NCBI RefSeq assembly: GCF_000835495.1
Contig: NW_015622542.1
Span: 6,036,485-6,100,484, forward strand
Direction: 5' to 3'
Length of the DNA: 64,000 nucleotides
Source: Cladophialophora immunda
Taxonomy: Eukaryota > Ascomycota > Eurotiomycetes > Chaetothyriales > Herpotrichiellaceae
The notes under the pieces were generated by a model. That model had not been told where the DNA came from. It made no database searches and worked only from the letters and a program-made list of their open reading frames with translations. The translations under genes and the position numbers were made by a program. Below, piece by piece: positions 19,872 to 30,295 of the stretch. The first letter of the stretch is position 1. The number at the start of each line of letters is the position of its first letter.

Positions 19872-20831
19872 TCAGTAAATCACATAGAAAACAGCGAGAG
19901 AAGGCATCAGATCGCCTGAATCGCCTACCTTGATATAGAGATACGAGTCAATACCACCTTTACCTTTCCTAACCAACTTGCCAGTTACCTCTATAAATCG
20001 CCCGGTTAGCTTTTTACCACCTTTTTTCCTAAGGCCTAGTCGTCTCGTTCCTATCTGCAACTCCCACTCCTCCTTCTTGCTCGGTTCCAGTTCCTTATGG
20101 AATCGATCGACGTGTTTAGTTGCCTCTTGACGCTCTTTTACTGTCTCAGGATACCAGATAAAATAAGGGCCTTTCAGATCGCAAGTAAAACAGCCCCAGA
20201 ACATGAACTCAGAGAAGCCTTTCCAGCGATTGCGAATAGCTAACTTTATAAAGGCCTCGTCCGCTCGCCGCCAGATTCTCTGCCTTCCTCGTTTACCTAG
20301 CACAACTGAGGTTTCGTCGCTCTAGATAACGTTCTTCCAATCCTCCAGCGTCCAGTCCTTATAGCGTAGGCAGAACCGCAATCGAACTGAACGCTGGGCC
20401 CTTGACAGACTAGGTTTTCTCGTGGGTTTGACATTCCTGAGGTTATTCTTGCGTAGAACGCGTAGAACAGAGGATGTGCTGATACCTGATTCATAGGCTA
20501 AAACGTCGCTGGATTTCTCTCTACCTGATGTGTCCTTTTCAACGAACGGTAGAACACATTGTTCAACCTCTTCAGTTATCTCCTTGGGTCTTCATATCCT
20601 GACGCCGTCCTTAACATAATGATCGAGAATGCGAGGATCCTCCTGCGTACGATAACCACGCTCTGTTGCCTTTTGAAGAATCCTCCTAGCCTGTCTCGCA
20701 GGAACTTTAATCCAGACCTCAACTTACTGTGGCGAATAACCGAGCGATAATAACGTGAGTGTCTGCACTCGTTGCGCTGGCGAATAGCGAACGCCAGTAT
20801 GGCCGGTGGCCTGTTCCTGAGGGAGAGGTCT
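19872..20831 (-). pseudogene. inactivated, 3'-truncated Tc1/mariner-type transposase
   Basis: One reading frame can be followed without frameshift from 20831 to 19872, broken by three in-frame stops: TAA at 20726-20724, TGA at 20594-20592 and TAG at 20324-20322. The N-terminal part has helix-turn-helix character (AQRVQTLTLLSLGYSPQ, then TSSVLRVLRKNNL). The middle has the first catalytic aspartate in SDETSVVLGKRG, followed by FMFWGCFTCDLKGP, typical of Tc1/mariner DDE transposases. The frame ends soon after GKGGIDSYLYIK. The regions that would hold the second and third catalytic acids are missing, so the copy is truncated. The TAG replaces what is normally Trp (WKNVI-W-SDE), a CpA-to-TpA change on the opposite strand, and the TAA fits CAA to TAA. 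I found no matching terminal inverted repeats. Confidence 0.85.
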
Positions 20832-21104
20832 CTACGCTCGCGGGTTCTGAGGTATTCGCGGCCGCTGAGATTCGCGTTCACGGGCTTATTCTGCATACAA
20901 ATCAGTTATCGGCATGGCCAAACGTACGAGATTAACCATAGACAGACCTTCCTGGGTCTTGTTCCCTACCTGATATACCACTGTTGACGATTGCGCAGGC
21001 ATTGGAGGCAGTGTGATTGACACTTTTGCTGCGCGGCTCCGTATGTTATGTCTGTTCATGCAGGACTGTCCCTTCTGATATGCCTTCTTTTCCATATCCC
21101 AGCA

Positions 21105-22223
21105 TCAGAATATGAAATCCCACACCACCAGAAACGAACAAAAGCCCACTGTAGCATAGAACACCAACCTCGCCGTACTCCCCCTCTCACTCGCCCTCTT
21201 CAGTTCTCGATTTCCCTTGCGCACATTCTCATCCGTGTTGGCCGCATCCTGAACCAGAGTATCGATCATCTCCCCCTGGACACTCAGATGGCCCACCAGC
21301 GTCTGCTGCAAACTGCCGATCTCCATCAGCGACTTTTCCACCTGCGTCACCTTGGCGAGTTGGTCGTTGAAATGCTCGAATATCCCTCTGTTTTCCTCCT
21401 CAAACAGCTGGAGTTGTTCGGGCGAGAGTTCCTGTTCGACCCCGCCCTGCGAAGGGTCGGCCCAGGGCTTGTACTCGTCGTGACCGCGTAGATCTTGGGT
21501 CGGAGGAATCGTCTCGAGGCCGCCGTTTGCGCCCGTCTCTGTATCGCGACTGGCCCGCACGCCCTTGTTTCGTGGGTTGTAGAGTATACTCATTTGCTTC
21601 TGCTGCTCGCGCTCCAGTCGCTTCTCAACCATCTCTTGCTGGGCGGTGATGGCGTCCTTGAGGAATTTGTTCAGGTACCACAATACACCGTCCCGGAACA
21701 TCTTTGTGGTCCTCAGTTGCCCTTCTTCGTCGAGTTGCTTCTGTGATTTGCCTGCGTCGGGGGTGTCGCCGTCGCCCGCCGCCCACCGCCAGAGAAACCC
21801 GTCTGGTTTCCCATATTTTCTCTCGAGGACTTTACTCGCGGTCTCGTGCTGTAGGTTGACCGCCGACGTGAGATTGGTTATCTTGTTATTGATGTCGCGA
21901 AGGACCGACGACGTCTCGGAGTCGATCGCTTCTCGCTGCGTGTCATTGAGATGGTCCGGCACATCCTGCCCTGGGATGTGGGAGAAGGTAGAATGTCTCT
22001 CGACCCCTGTGTGTTTCTGGTGGCGAGGAGGAGGGGCCGTCGAAAGGTACGGGGTGCGGATGGCTCGTAGGTAGCCTAGTAGGGACGAGATGGACCTGTT
22101 GATCTGGTACGCTTCTCGCAGGAATGAATCTAGCTTGCCTGCGAGATCTAGGTTCCGGCGTAATCTCTTTGAGGAGTGCTTTTCAACCAAGATCTCAGAC
22201 AAAGCTACACTGAGGTCGGTCAT
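21105..22223 (-). CDS. ufe1: ER Qa-SNARE, syntaxin-18/Ufe1 homologue
   Basis: A single exon of 372 residues. The N-terminal domain (about 1-60) has the pattern LDLAGKLDSFLREAYQINRSI followed by YLRAIRTPYL, characteristic of Ufe1/syntaxin 18. A basic, glycine-containing linker follows, then a SNARE motif at about 285-345 with the ionic-layer glutamine in HLSVQGEMIDTL. The protein ends in a hydrophobic tail anchor (LVFYATVGFCSFLVVWDF) with only one residue beyond it. It should be the target SNARE for Golgi-to-ER retrograde vesicles and ER membrane fusion. The frame stays open a little upstream of the ATG, but the chosen start fits the family. The promoter is within the 361 bp before the next gene end. 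Confidence 0.93.
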   Translation of the reverse strand: MTDLSVALSEILVEKHSSKRLRRNLDLAGKLDSFLREAYQINRSISSLLGYLRAIRTPYLSTAPPPRHQKHTGVERHSTFSHIPGQDVPDHLNDTQREAIDSETSSVLRDINNKITNLTSAVNLQHETASKVLERKYGKPDGFLWRWAAGDGDTPDAGKSQKQLDEEGQLRTTKMFRDGVLWYLNKFLKDAITAQQEMVEKRLEREQQKQMSILYNPRNKGVRASRDTETGANGGLETIPPTQDLRGHDEYKPWADPSQGGVEQELSPEQLQLFEEENRGIFEHFNDQLAKVTQVEKSLMEIGSLQQTLVGHLSVQGEMIDTLVQDAANTDENVRKGNRELKRASERGSTARLVFYATVGFCSFLVVWDFIF

Positions 22224-22584
22224 TGCAGCTGTGTAGTTGACATCAGACGCATTTTCTAGGGAACAGAGTCTAGAAATTGATTGTTACGGGACACCTCACG
22301 ACTCCGCAGCGCCCCAGTTTCCCCAACTGAACAAGGCTGTACGGGGGAACTAACGAGGCTGGGTATATACATTAGGTGGACTTGACGAAGGACATTCCCT
22401 TCGTCAACTAAACTTCGCGCATTGTCGTCATCTTGAGTGACAAGTCAGATCGGGCACATTTAATGCGTGCGGTTGGAGTATCATTAGTTGTTGTAACCAT
22501 TCCTTTTCTCAATTCTAAAGCTATATAGTACAAAATCTAGGCGGGTCATTTATTCGTGCACGTCGCTTAGCAAGACCGGAAGAA
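22224..22584. other. short intergenic region, ufe1 promoter
   Basis: 361 bp between the ufe1 start and the end of the upstream gene. It is AT-richer towards 22500. Nothing else is seen. Confidence 0.5.
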
Positions 22585-24198
22585 TCACGACTCTTTGCCC
22601 AACTCCATCGCCAGGTCCCATCCGGTGTCATCTTCCCAGGTCGACGCCCCCGATATTTGCCTACCCAAGAAGATCCCGACCCCTGTCGCGACCACAGCCA
22701 GCATAAAAAAGCCATCGAACCATCGCTGCACCCAGGCCGGCTCCAGCAGCCCCGCCCCCAAGGCACTGTTGATCACGCTACCGACTTCTTTCGGCATCAT
22801 TCCCCTCAGCATCAATGCAGAGCTTATGACATACATTCCGCTGATTTGGCTGATCAGTAAGGCGAAATTAGTCTTGGTTGCATGGAGGACCGTCGGCATG
22901 AATCGGGCAAAAAGATGAAAGGTTTGCGTGACTGCTGTGAATGAAGCGAGCAGCATTGCCCCGGAGAGCAGGAACGAGATCTGTTGAGCCCATGAGGCCT
23001 GGTCCAAGGAGGGATAGACATGTCGAGCAAAAAGAGCAATCGTATAGGTGACCGGGTCAGTGTCCGAAGGAGTGGCAGGCCCGGATGAGAGGATGCGGCG
23101 ACCGATGTTGATGGTGGTGGTACATATTCGGTACACGCAGTAACAAGCAAACAAGTAGGAAAATGCCAATGACAGTCGCCCCATGGCTGTTGTCGCCCGG
23201 AGTTGATTTGCCCGTCGTGCCCGTAGAATCGAGAGCGAGGTCTCCAACGACGAGGCCATGGTCTCGAGCCCCGATGCCTCCATCTCGAGCAGATCCTTTT
23301 GTTGATCGAAAGTGTTCTTGCGCACCACGCCCACTGTGCGGCTCCAGAAGCTCTTAATCGGGCTTTCAGGGGCCATGCCCTCCATCAACCTTAGCCGCTC
23401 CTTCTTCTCGGCAATCATGTCCATGGTAGCGTCTAATCCAGCCTGTTTGCGGGTAATGTCCGTGTCGGCGACGACTTTAACCTTGGGCCCAAAGCTCTGC
23501 CAAATGGCGCTTACCGAAGCAAAGCCTGACAGAAGAGCCATCAAAGACACGCCAGTAATCCCTAATCTGTCCAAACATGCCTGAAAGAGACCGTCCGGGC
23601 GGGTCATGCTGTCGGTAAAGCTGGGTGCTTCTGGCAGGAGCGCTCCTATCGCCCAGAATCCGAATAGAAACGCTCCATACCCGGCGACTTCCAGTACCCA
23701 TGCCAGATGAGCCCGACTCTTTTTCTCGCCGCGAAACTTGTACCCGGACTTTGATACCACCGAGGATATTCCCAGCAGCGGAATGGCGACTACCAGAAGA
23801 CCCAGCAAACTCACGACAGTGATCTGCAGGGCGACACTTCTAGCCGTAGGGTTGAATGAGTTGGAGATTTCGCAGAGAAGTAACTCAGTCAAGACGGCAG
23901 ACAGAGCGATTGTGGAAGCAAACGTTATTGCTGCCACGCGGCGGGCGAGTTGCTGGGCGGCAGACTCAGGCGCTGCGGCAGTGACAGGTCGAGGAAGGCC
24001 TTTCGCAGTGCCATCGGGTGCTTTGGAAGAGGACTGTGATAGAAGGGGGTAGACCTTGCGGTAGGCGACGAAGGTCAGGACTGCGAACGTGGCGATGAAG
24101 GGGATCGTGGAGAAAGCCGCCTTCGTGGTGAGACGAGGGGAGCGTACGTAGTCCGGCGTGCACTCGTCGCAGTCGCCATCAGCGCTCATGGGCAGCAT
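22585..24198 (-). CDS. Golgi pH regulator / GPR89-GTG family membrane protein
   Basis: A single exon; from the first ATG (24198) the product is 537 residues. Earlier codons to 24255 are open only from a GTG. About nine hydrophobic helices are visible, two to four before residue 200 and the rest after 300, separated by a hydrophilic stretch with long helices (IAEKKERLRLMEGMAPESP and QQKDLLEMEASGLETMASS). The segment GVSLMALLSGFASVSAIWQSF and the late block ISFLLSGAMLLASFTAV..F are typical of the GPHR N-terminal and ABA-GPCR-like domains. Family members are anion channels that keep Golgi pH, or plant proteins proposed to be abscisic-acid receptors. A Golgi/ER channel role is inferred here. Confidence 0.88.
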   Translation of the reverse strand: MLPMSADGDCDECTPDYVRSPRLTTKAAFSTIPFIATFAVLTFVAYRKVYPLLSQSSSKAPDGTAKGLPRPVTAAAPESAAQQLARRVAAITFASTIALSAVLTELLLCEISNSFNPTARSVALQITVVSLLGLLVVAIPLLGISSVVSKSGYKFRGEKKSRAHLAWVLEVAGYGAFLFGFWAIGALLPEAPSFTDSMTRPDGLFQACLDRLGITGVSLMALLSGFASVSAIWQSFGPKVKVVADTDITRKQAGLDATMDMIAEKKERLRLMEGMAPESPIKSFWSRTVGVVRKNTFDQQKDLLEMEASGLETMASSLETSLSILRARRANQLRATTAMGRLSLAFSYLFACYCVYRICTTTINIGRRILSSGPATPSDTDPVTYTIALFARHVYPSLDQASWAQQISFLLSGAMLLASFTAVTQTFHLFARFMPTVLHATKTNFALLISQISGMYVISSALMLRGMMPKEVGSVINSALGAGLLEPAWVQRWFDGFFMLAVVATGVGIFLGRQISGASTWEDDTGWDLAMELGKES

Positions 24199-25196
24199 TT
24201 TGACCAGTCTGATATGGAGGGAGGCTGGACTGGTTAACCGAATACATATTCTCACTTGGACAACCTCTGAAGGTGACGAGAGGGTAGGCAGTCGAAGAAG
24301 TCGGACATGACATGGAAACTGAGGGACCAGTACGCAAGGGGTCGATCGGGGATGGTTATAACTTTGTTATCGATTGGCCTTCAGGGACAGCCCCGCCATT
24401 GCGGAACGTGGTTGGTCCCTGAACGCCCAAGAATGTGTCGAGCCACGCCGCCCGGGAGTTTAGGCGTCACGGGGGCGTCAATAACAGCCCATGAGGGGCC
24501 CGCCTCAACGCGCCGCATTGTGTGATGCCGCCTAAACAATGGAGTTCCGGAGCACAGGTACCCTTGTGCCGTTGTTGGGAATCTACTACAGGAATGCTGC
24601 AGCAATTTCATGAATGCATCTAGGCAATACACACTTCTATCCAGTCCGAGTTTCTATAGTTGGCAGATGGGTCAATGCGTCAAAAGGCCTCTCCATACAG
24701 TGTACTCGTAGTTCCCTCCCTGCCAAAAGCGATCGTCAGAGTGCTCAGACATGTTCAGGGGCTCCAAATCAATAGTCCCGGGACGCCGCAACCACGTCAG
24801 CTCTTCCCAGAACAGTCGGCTTGATCAGGTCCCCTCTCGTTCGACGCCCACCGACATCCGGCCTCAACGGGCATGAGGGTTGTCGTGTCAACCACAGTGC
24901 ATGCATCACCATATCATCGTGTCGCTACAAACTCTCGTATCTCGTGCGTAGGATCCTTAAGATTCGACTTCGTGGTCGGCCTCGCCATCTCCACCACAGA
25001 GTAGAGGTTAAGGAAGCTCTTTTGTTGCACAACCGGCGCTGAGTTTCGGGAAACTGTGGCTGGCATGTATCCTCTGTTCCATGGAATCGGCGACGCGGGT
25101 TTCTCTGATCAGCCAGTCGAAGGTTGAATCCTAGAAAGGTCATAAGGATGGTCAAATTTTGGGCAGCAGATTCTGTATATGTCAAATGACCAACTT
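24199..25196. other. intergenic region
   Basis: About 1 kb between the GPHR-like gene start and the end of the stress-protein gene, both on the minus strand. Only short, unconvincing ORFs are present. Confidence 0.5.
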
Positions 25197-26665
25197 TTAT
25201 CTAGAGGGTGATCGACCGTGGCTGTATGACCGGCGTTGTGGCTTTTCTCGCAGAATGTCCGCCAGCCAAGGCGTCGTTTCCCTGACAGATGGTCGTCGCT
25301 CTTCGACGATGTTGGGCACCAGTAGGCGTATGTCTTCTGTATCAGATATTGCTGCGTCGCTCTCGCGATGCTCAGACCGCTTTGAGGGATTGGGTGATCT
25401 TGCACGTTCGGTCGGCGTTGTCTCGTTGTCATCCCAGTCTTCCACCAAGGCGGCAATGCTTGGACTGTTCATGGCAATGTCCGCCCTCGGAGCACTTTCG
25501 GTGCTCAGATATCCAATGGGTAGGGCGAAGCTCCGTTCAGGCGAATCATCATCGGACGTCACATCACTTTTGGCTGACGTTACTCGAGCAAGCGGCCCAC
25601 CGTATGTGCCTTTCAATATACCTCGCCTTGGAGGGCCGATTGCCTGTGTAACAGCATCGGCCTCTTTCGCCGTGGCTTCCATAGATATCGAACTGTGGCT
25701 GGCACTTTCAAACACATGGCTCCCTCCAGCATGTTGGGCTTGCTCGAGCATGCTGCTGTAGAGGCTGCGACCGCTTTCCAGTTGTCGTTTCTTCTTCTTT
25801 TTCAATCGTTTGGAGCTCGGCCGCACGACAATTACCGGTACAGGTGATTGTTGCAAACAATACTTTGAAACTGACCCTGGGAGCAAGCCCTGCATCCCGC
25901 CTAGGTTTCGTCCTCTCGTTCCCACCACCAGCGCTGCGGGTTCGTACAGATGAATCTATCCCAAGTCAGCATGCAAACCTATCTAAATGTGAATACAGGG
26001 TTGCCCACCATGCGCTGGAAGATTTCTTGCACTTTGCCTACCGCCAATTCCATGACGATGCTAATTGCCTTTTCCTCCGAGCTGTTTTTCAGCATGACAC
26101 TGTCCAACAGTCGTTTTGCCTCGGTGCGATATTTGTCCCGGTCGTACGGAGTGTCATGTGCAGTCTTGGAATCTTTCTCGATAACTCGAAGGCAGACAAT
26201 CTCATCGCCGTCATCGACGAGCTCATCCATCATCCACTCCAATGCATACTCGGAGTAGTCCTTCGCATCGGTACCGCACAGGAAAGTTCGGGTTCGAGAG
26301 GTGGCGGCGAAGTCGCAGTGCTTATACTGTAAGGTAAAGGCTTCGGTGGACGCATCTCGATTGTCGATGGTGTCGAAGGAGACGCCGCGTTGGTAATGGG
26401 TAGGAGGAGGGGGCGATGACATTTTGCGCGGCGACAGGGAGACTCGTGAGCCTTGAACGACGCTTTCCCTTCTTATGGTGTCTTCTGCATCCGCCGTATG
26501 GAATTGGACTGACGACTTGCGTCTTCCACCGTTGGGTTGATCAACAAGTCTCGGTCTCTGAGGAGCTTTAGCCGCGCCCTTCCACGCCTGGCCAAATTTA
26601 ACCTCCTCCTCTTCCTCTGGTGAGTTGGCTGAAGCAGAGGGTTCGTGCGCCGCGGCAGTAGCCAT
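25197..26665 (-). CDS. universal stress protein (UspA) domain protein
   Basis: Two exons: 26665-26009 and 25955-25197. The intron has a GTGGGC donor and a GATAG acceptor, and splicing joins VQEIFQRM to IHLYEPAALVVGTRG. The product is 471 residues. The start at 26665 has an AAAATGGC context; an upstream open stretch begins only with TTG. The first 120 residues are disordered. The Usp fold starts at TFLCGTDAKDYSEYALEW (about 127) and ends at SPVPVIVVRPSSKR (about 265). The ATP-binding signature is GTRGRNLGGMQGLLPGSVS (about 229-247), conforming to G-2x-G-9x-G(S/T). A long charged, Ser-rich tail follows, with a Lys-rich KRLKKKKKR that could be a nuclear signal. It probably binds ATP and senses stress; the specific role is unknown. 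Confidence 0.9.
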
Positions 26666-28435
26666 TTTTAAAGCGCGAGGCAGACGCGGGGTAAAAGTTG
26701 ACAGCAAAAAAAATGATGGCAAATGAGGAACAGGCGGGCCAACGGTAAGATTGAATCAGCTGAATGTCAAAGAACGAGCAGTCACGCTGTGGCTGTGGAT
26801 GGATCGTGGAAGCAGTGCCACTTTCCTCATCTGGGGGGGGGAGTCTAGACCTCCGGTTACACTTATGGGTCGAGTGGTGTGTTCTCTTCTGCCCGGATGA
26901 TCACGGTCTCGAGGGACGAGGGAGTCTTTCGCGGTGCCGGGGGTACAAGGGGTTTTGAGAATCGTCGCCCGGTCAGCCAGCATGCAGCTGCATCAAGTCG
27001 GAAGTCGAAGGAGAGCAGGAGGACTTCATTGCCAATGATGAAGTGTCTTCAGGAAGCGGGCTGTGAACATTCTTGGTATCTTGGCCTTTGCCTGTAGAAC
27101 TGGATGCTACTAAGCTGAAATGTTCAAATCGAGGCGAGGGCAAGCGGGGCAGAAGGACGAAGGATGGCGAGCCAGGAGCTGGAAGGGTGGAGTAACGTTG
27201 AGACTGAGAGGCCGGGCCACTGCTGAGGAGGGACCCGTCTCCAATCACTCCCGCAACTGATAATCAGATGAGAAGGCCCCTGGTGGAGAGCACTACTGCT
27301 GATAAACAATCATGATGCATTGCTCACAGTAACTTTCGGGATACGAGGGGATGTTTCCGCCGCCAAGTTACCTAGGTACAATATTTCGCGGGGAGGGCCA
27401 CGCTGGTGACGGAGCGCTCACATGCAAGGCGTCACTGATGACAGGGGGTGACCTTTGCCCGATGAGATGGAGGAATGCAGCGATAGGCACCAGACAACAG
27501 ATGACTGAGACGCTGCAGTTCCGTCTTGCCGGTGCTGGCTGCTTACTACCACAAAACCCCCCAGCACCGCCAGGCGAGCAGGGTTCTTCAGCAGAGGCAG
27601 GGCAAGGCAGGGCAAGGCAGGGCACGAACCTGGGCTAATGCGCGTGATGAGGGATCGCTGGCAGAAAGCGAGACCAGTCCAGCTCTAGCAGTCTCTAGGC
27701 TGCTTCATCACCTCCCGCACCTGCATTTGAGGGACCCCGGGAGAACCGCTCCCGAGCAAGGCCTCTCATTGAACCATGTCCTGCATGCCCTGCATGCGAG
27801 TGCCCTGTGTTCCTAGACTTCGAAGCAGCGACGTAGCACGACTAGGGCAATGCAAACTCGCGGCAGCATGGAGATGGATGAGGCCAGGGACCATTCATTT
27901 ATTCAACATATGACGATCTCTGCGGCCTTCGCCTTCCGTTGCCTCCACGTTCACGAATCGCTGCCTGGCGAGCCACGAGCGCCAACGACGAAAGCAACCT
28001 ATTTTTCTAGACGGTCTCTCGTCAATCTACTGTACAAAACCATTCGACCTGACAAGGGTCGGATGGTCATTCTGCCCAATGTTCCCATGGCACGTTGATC
28101 GTGGGGTCGGTGTGTGCTTGTTCCTTTTGCTACTGCTAATCCTCTGCATTTGCACGGTGGATTTGGCGGCCGTGTTTTTCGTTTGTCCCAGTTCCCACAA
28201 TCGAGGTCGTGTTGCCGTGGAGTAATTTGGCCAGATGGCCGCACCCAAACATTGTCGAACCGTCATTCGTTGGAAAACTTGAGCTCAACTGGTGGACAGG
28301 TCGAGCTTGAGAAGTCAAACGTGGAACGGCCGAAATGCCCTGCAACCCCGCTGGTTGTGGAAGATGTTGTCGGACCTCATCCTAAGACTTGGGACACTGA
28401 TTGAGACATGCTTGTAATATCTCATTATTAGAAGC
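26666..28435. other. intergenic region with 10-bp tandem repeat
   Basis: About 1.8 kb between the stress-protein start and the end of mgm101. It contains a tandem repeat at 27596-27625 and short ORFs without protein character. I searched for small spliced genes by eye and found none. Confidence 0.5.
27596..27625. repeat. three tandem copies of GGCAGGGCAA
   Basis: Three adjacent 10-bp units (27596-27605, 27606-27615, 27616-27625); the last base of the third unit differs. Confidence 0.8.
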
Positions 28436-29380
28436 TCATTTCTTCAATTCGGCGTAAGGATACGGGACAGGGTCACCCTAAGAGAATCAACGTCAGTAGA
28501 AAATCCATGTATTTCAGCATGATCAACACCTACCTTGCGCAAGTGAATCTTGGTCTTCCTCTTGTTGACTTGGTGCTCGACGAACACTTCTCGAGTATAC
28601 TCTGCCTTGAACTTGCGGATAAAGCGTGGGTCCCAAAGCTCGCTGGCTACGCCCAAATCCTTACAACACCGCATCATTGCGTTGGATTTGCAGCCCTCGA
28701 CAGCTGTTGGGATGCCCTCTTTCGAGAAGTAATCTTGTTCTCCGCGAGCAATCGAAACCAGTCTGCCTTCGAATCAGCTTATGTTCCTTGGCCATTGTTC
28801 CCAGTGTCTCTCACCTTCCGTGCGCCAGCAATGCGTATTCTCGCGTTACAGACTTCTCCGTGACAATTGTCTCGCCTCTGGGAGCCAGTCCCCAGCCGCC
28901 AGGCCCAAAAGCCTTGTTAAGAATCCGTCTATATTTGATCTCTGGAAGATAAATGATACCATCTGGCTTGATCTCGATGTCTTCGGGGGTTATCGGTGCC
29001 TGCAGCGCATCCGCAGCCTCTTTGGAAAATGGTTCCACGGAAAGACCGTGAAAAGACCTTGTCCAATCCACTTTTGAGGGGTCATCTTCTTGCAAAGTCA
29101 ACGGCTGGTCCTCAAGGTTGTCGAAAGAATGACGCTTGGGGTCCGCCGGTGTCGCTTGAGGGGATGCAGTCTTTGGTTGCTGGTCTGTGGCCGCTCCAGT
29201 CCCGGCGAGACGAGCTGAGGATTGTGTGAAGATAGTGCGCGGAAAGACCATGCGCAGTGACCGAGAGGTTGACCGCGAAGTCTCGATAGATGAGCGGCAG
29301 AGACCGATCGAAGAGGTTGAGAGCCGCGTAGAGGCAGATGCGCTCAAAGCTCTGAAAGGTATTCGAGTAGCAGGCGACAT
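28436..29380 (-). CDS. mgm101: mitochondrial genome maintenance protein Mgm101
   Basis: Three exons: 29380-28815, 28762-28534 and 28477-28436. The last exon has only 14 codons ([13 protein letters not shown] plus stop) and is preceded by a TACTGAC branch site and a CTTAG acceptor. The product is 278 residues, close to the 269 of the yeast protein. The first 50 residues are Ser/Arg/Thr-rich with almost no acidic residues, as expected for a mitochondrial presequence. The conserved core runs from about 120: [54 protein letters not shown] and [19 protein letters not shown]. Mgm101 is a Rad52-like single-strand annealing protein needed for recombinational repair and stability of mitochondrial DNA. 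Its promoter is the 282 bp after coa4. Confidence 0.95.
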
Positions 29381-29662
29381 TTTCCGAGCGTGCGACGGGA
29401 GAAAGGGGAACAGATCTACTGTAGCTAACACCAAACGAACAGTATTTACAGCAGCAGATGATGATGAGCTGCGGCGGCAAAAGAAGACAAATATATAACA
29501 GCAAAGGAGAGAGCGCGTGGATGAATGAGGTGACTTGGAGTTCCAATGCCTCCCGTAATTTTTTGCAAGGCGCGTCTTCGAACACCAACGCCGGACCTCG
29601 TGACTGCGGCCACCACATGCATGCGCCAACGCAGCTTTGCTCTCCCTGCAGTATCCTCGAAG

Positions 29663-30148
29663 CTACTTTTCACTCGAGGGAACGTCCTTGCTTTGTGTAC
29701 GCTCTTCATTCCCCTTCCGCTTCCAACACTGTCTGAAAGCCTCCATCTGATATACCTCGTCAGCCTGCTGTTCCGCAACTAGACAGCGGCGTCTGGATGC
29801 CGAGGACCAACAAATCTAGAGCGGAGCAAGTCTTTTCAAAAGATCATTGGGGTTGGGGTTCAACACATACTTCGGCCTTGCAAGCTCTCCAGTCTTTCTT
29901 CTCATAATAGCAATCGTTCATGCGCAGTTGCTCTTCTGTTTCCTTCATCAGATCTCTGCATCCTTTTCTGCAGAAGACTTTAGACTCACCCGAACAGCCC
30001 GTGCTGAAGATCCGTTGATCCCTATCAGTTCGAACGACGCATCAGCCTTGACGAGCGTCATGTCATGATTAACTACTAAGGACACTTACCAATCATCGAG
30101 TTCATCCTCAGCGGCCTCGGCCTGAACCAAGCTGTCCTGTTTCGACAT
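29663..30148 (-). CDS. coa4: cytochrome c oxidase assembly factor Coa4 (twin CX9C protein)
   Basis: A four-exon gene with no long open frame: 30148-30090, 30021-29990, 29935-29871 and 29746-29663. Donors are GTAAGT, GTGAGT and GTATGT; acceptors are GATAG, ACAG and TCAG. The 79-residue product begins MSKQDSLVQAEAAEDELDDW, continues DQRIFSTGC, and carries four cysteines each exactly nine residues apart (C-SEEQLRMND-C-YYEKKDWRA-C-KAEMEAFRQ-C). That is the pattern of Coa4/CHCHD8. Such proteins are imported into the mitochondrial intermembrane space by Mia40 and help assemble complex IV. The DDWD.RI..TGC start and the FR.CW motif also match Coa4. It lies head to head with bpl1, with only 147 bp between start codons. 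The regular cysteine spacing supports all three splice choices. Confidence 0.9.
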
Positions 30149-30295
30149 CCTGCCACTCCTGGAGTCACTTAGAGGTGGAAGAAAGAACAGATCTGCGTCT
30201 CGAGATACTTCACTGGCAAAGAAGTTGTCTGACAACTGTGGTCCTACTGCGCCACTTACCCCCTCTCCACAAGAGTTTGTCCGCCACTTCCAACC
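30149..30295. promoter_or_regulatory. 147-bp divergent promoter of coa4 and bpl1
   Basis: The two start codons are separated by 147 bp, so both 5' UTRs and core promoters must be compact or overlap the neighbouring gene. No clear TATA box. Confidence 0.6.

Noticed and set aside
22224..22275. N-terminal extension of ufe1 through an upstream exon
   Set aside because: The frame stays open for about 17 codons and an intron-like acceptor exists, but no upstream ATG exon splices in phase. The ATG at 22223 fits the family start.
27596..27625. Possible CRISPR-like short repeats
   Set aside because: Only three adjacent 10-bp units without spacers, in a eukaryotic genome; a simple tandem repeat.
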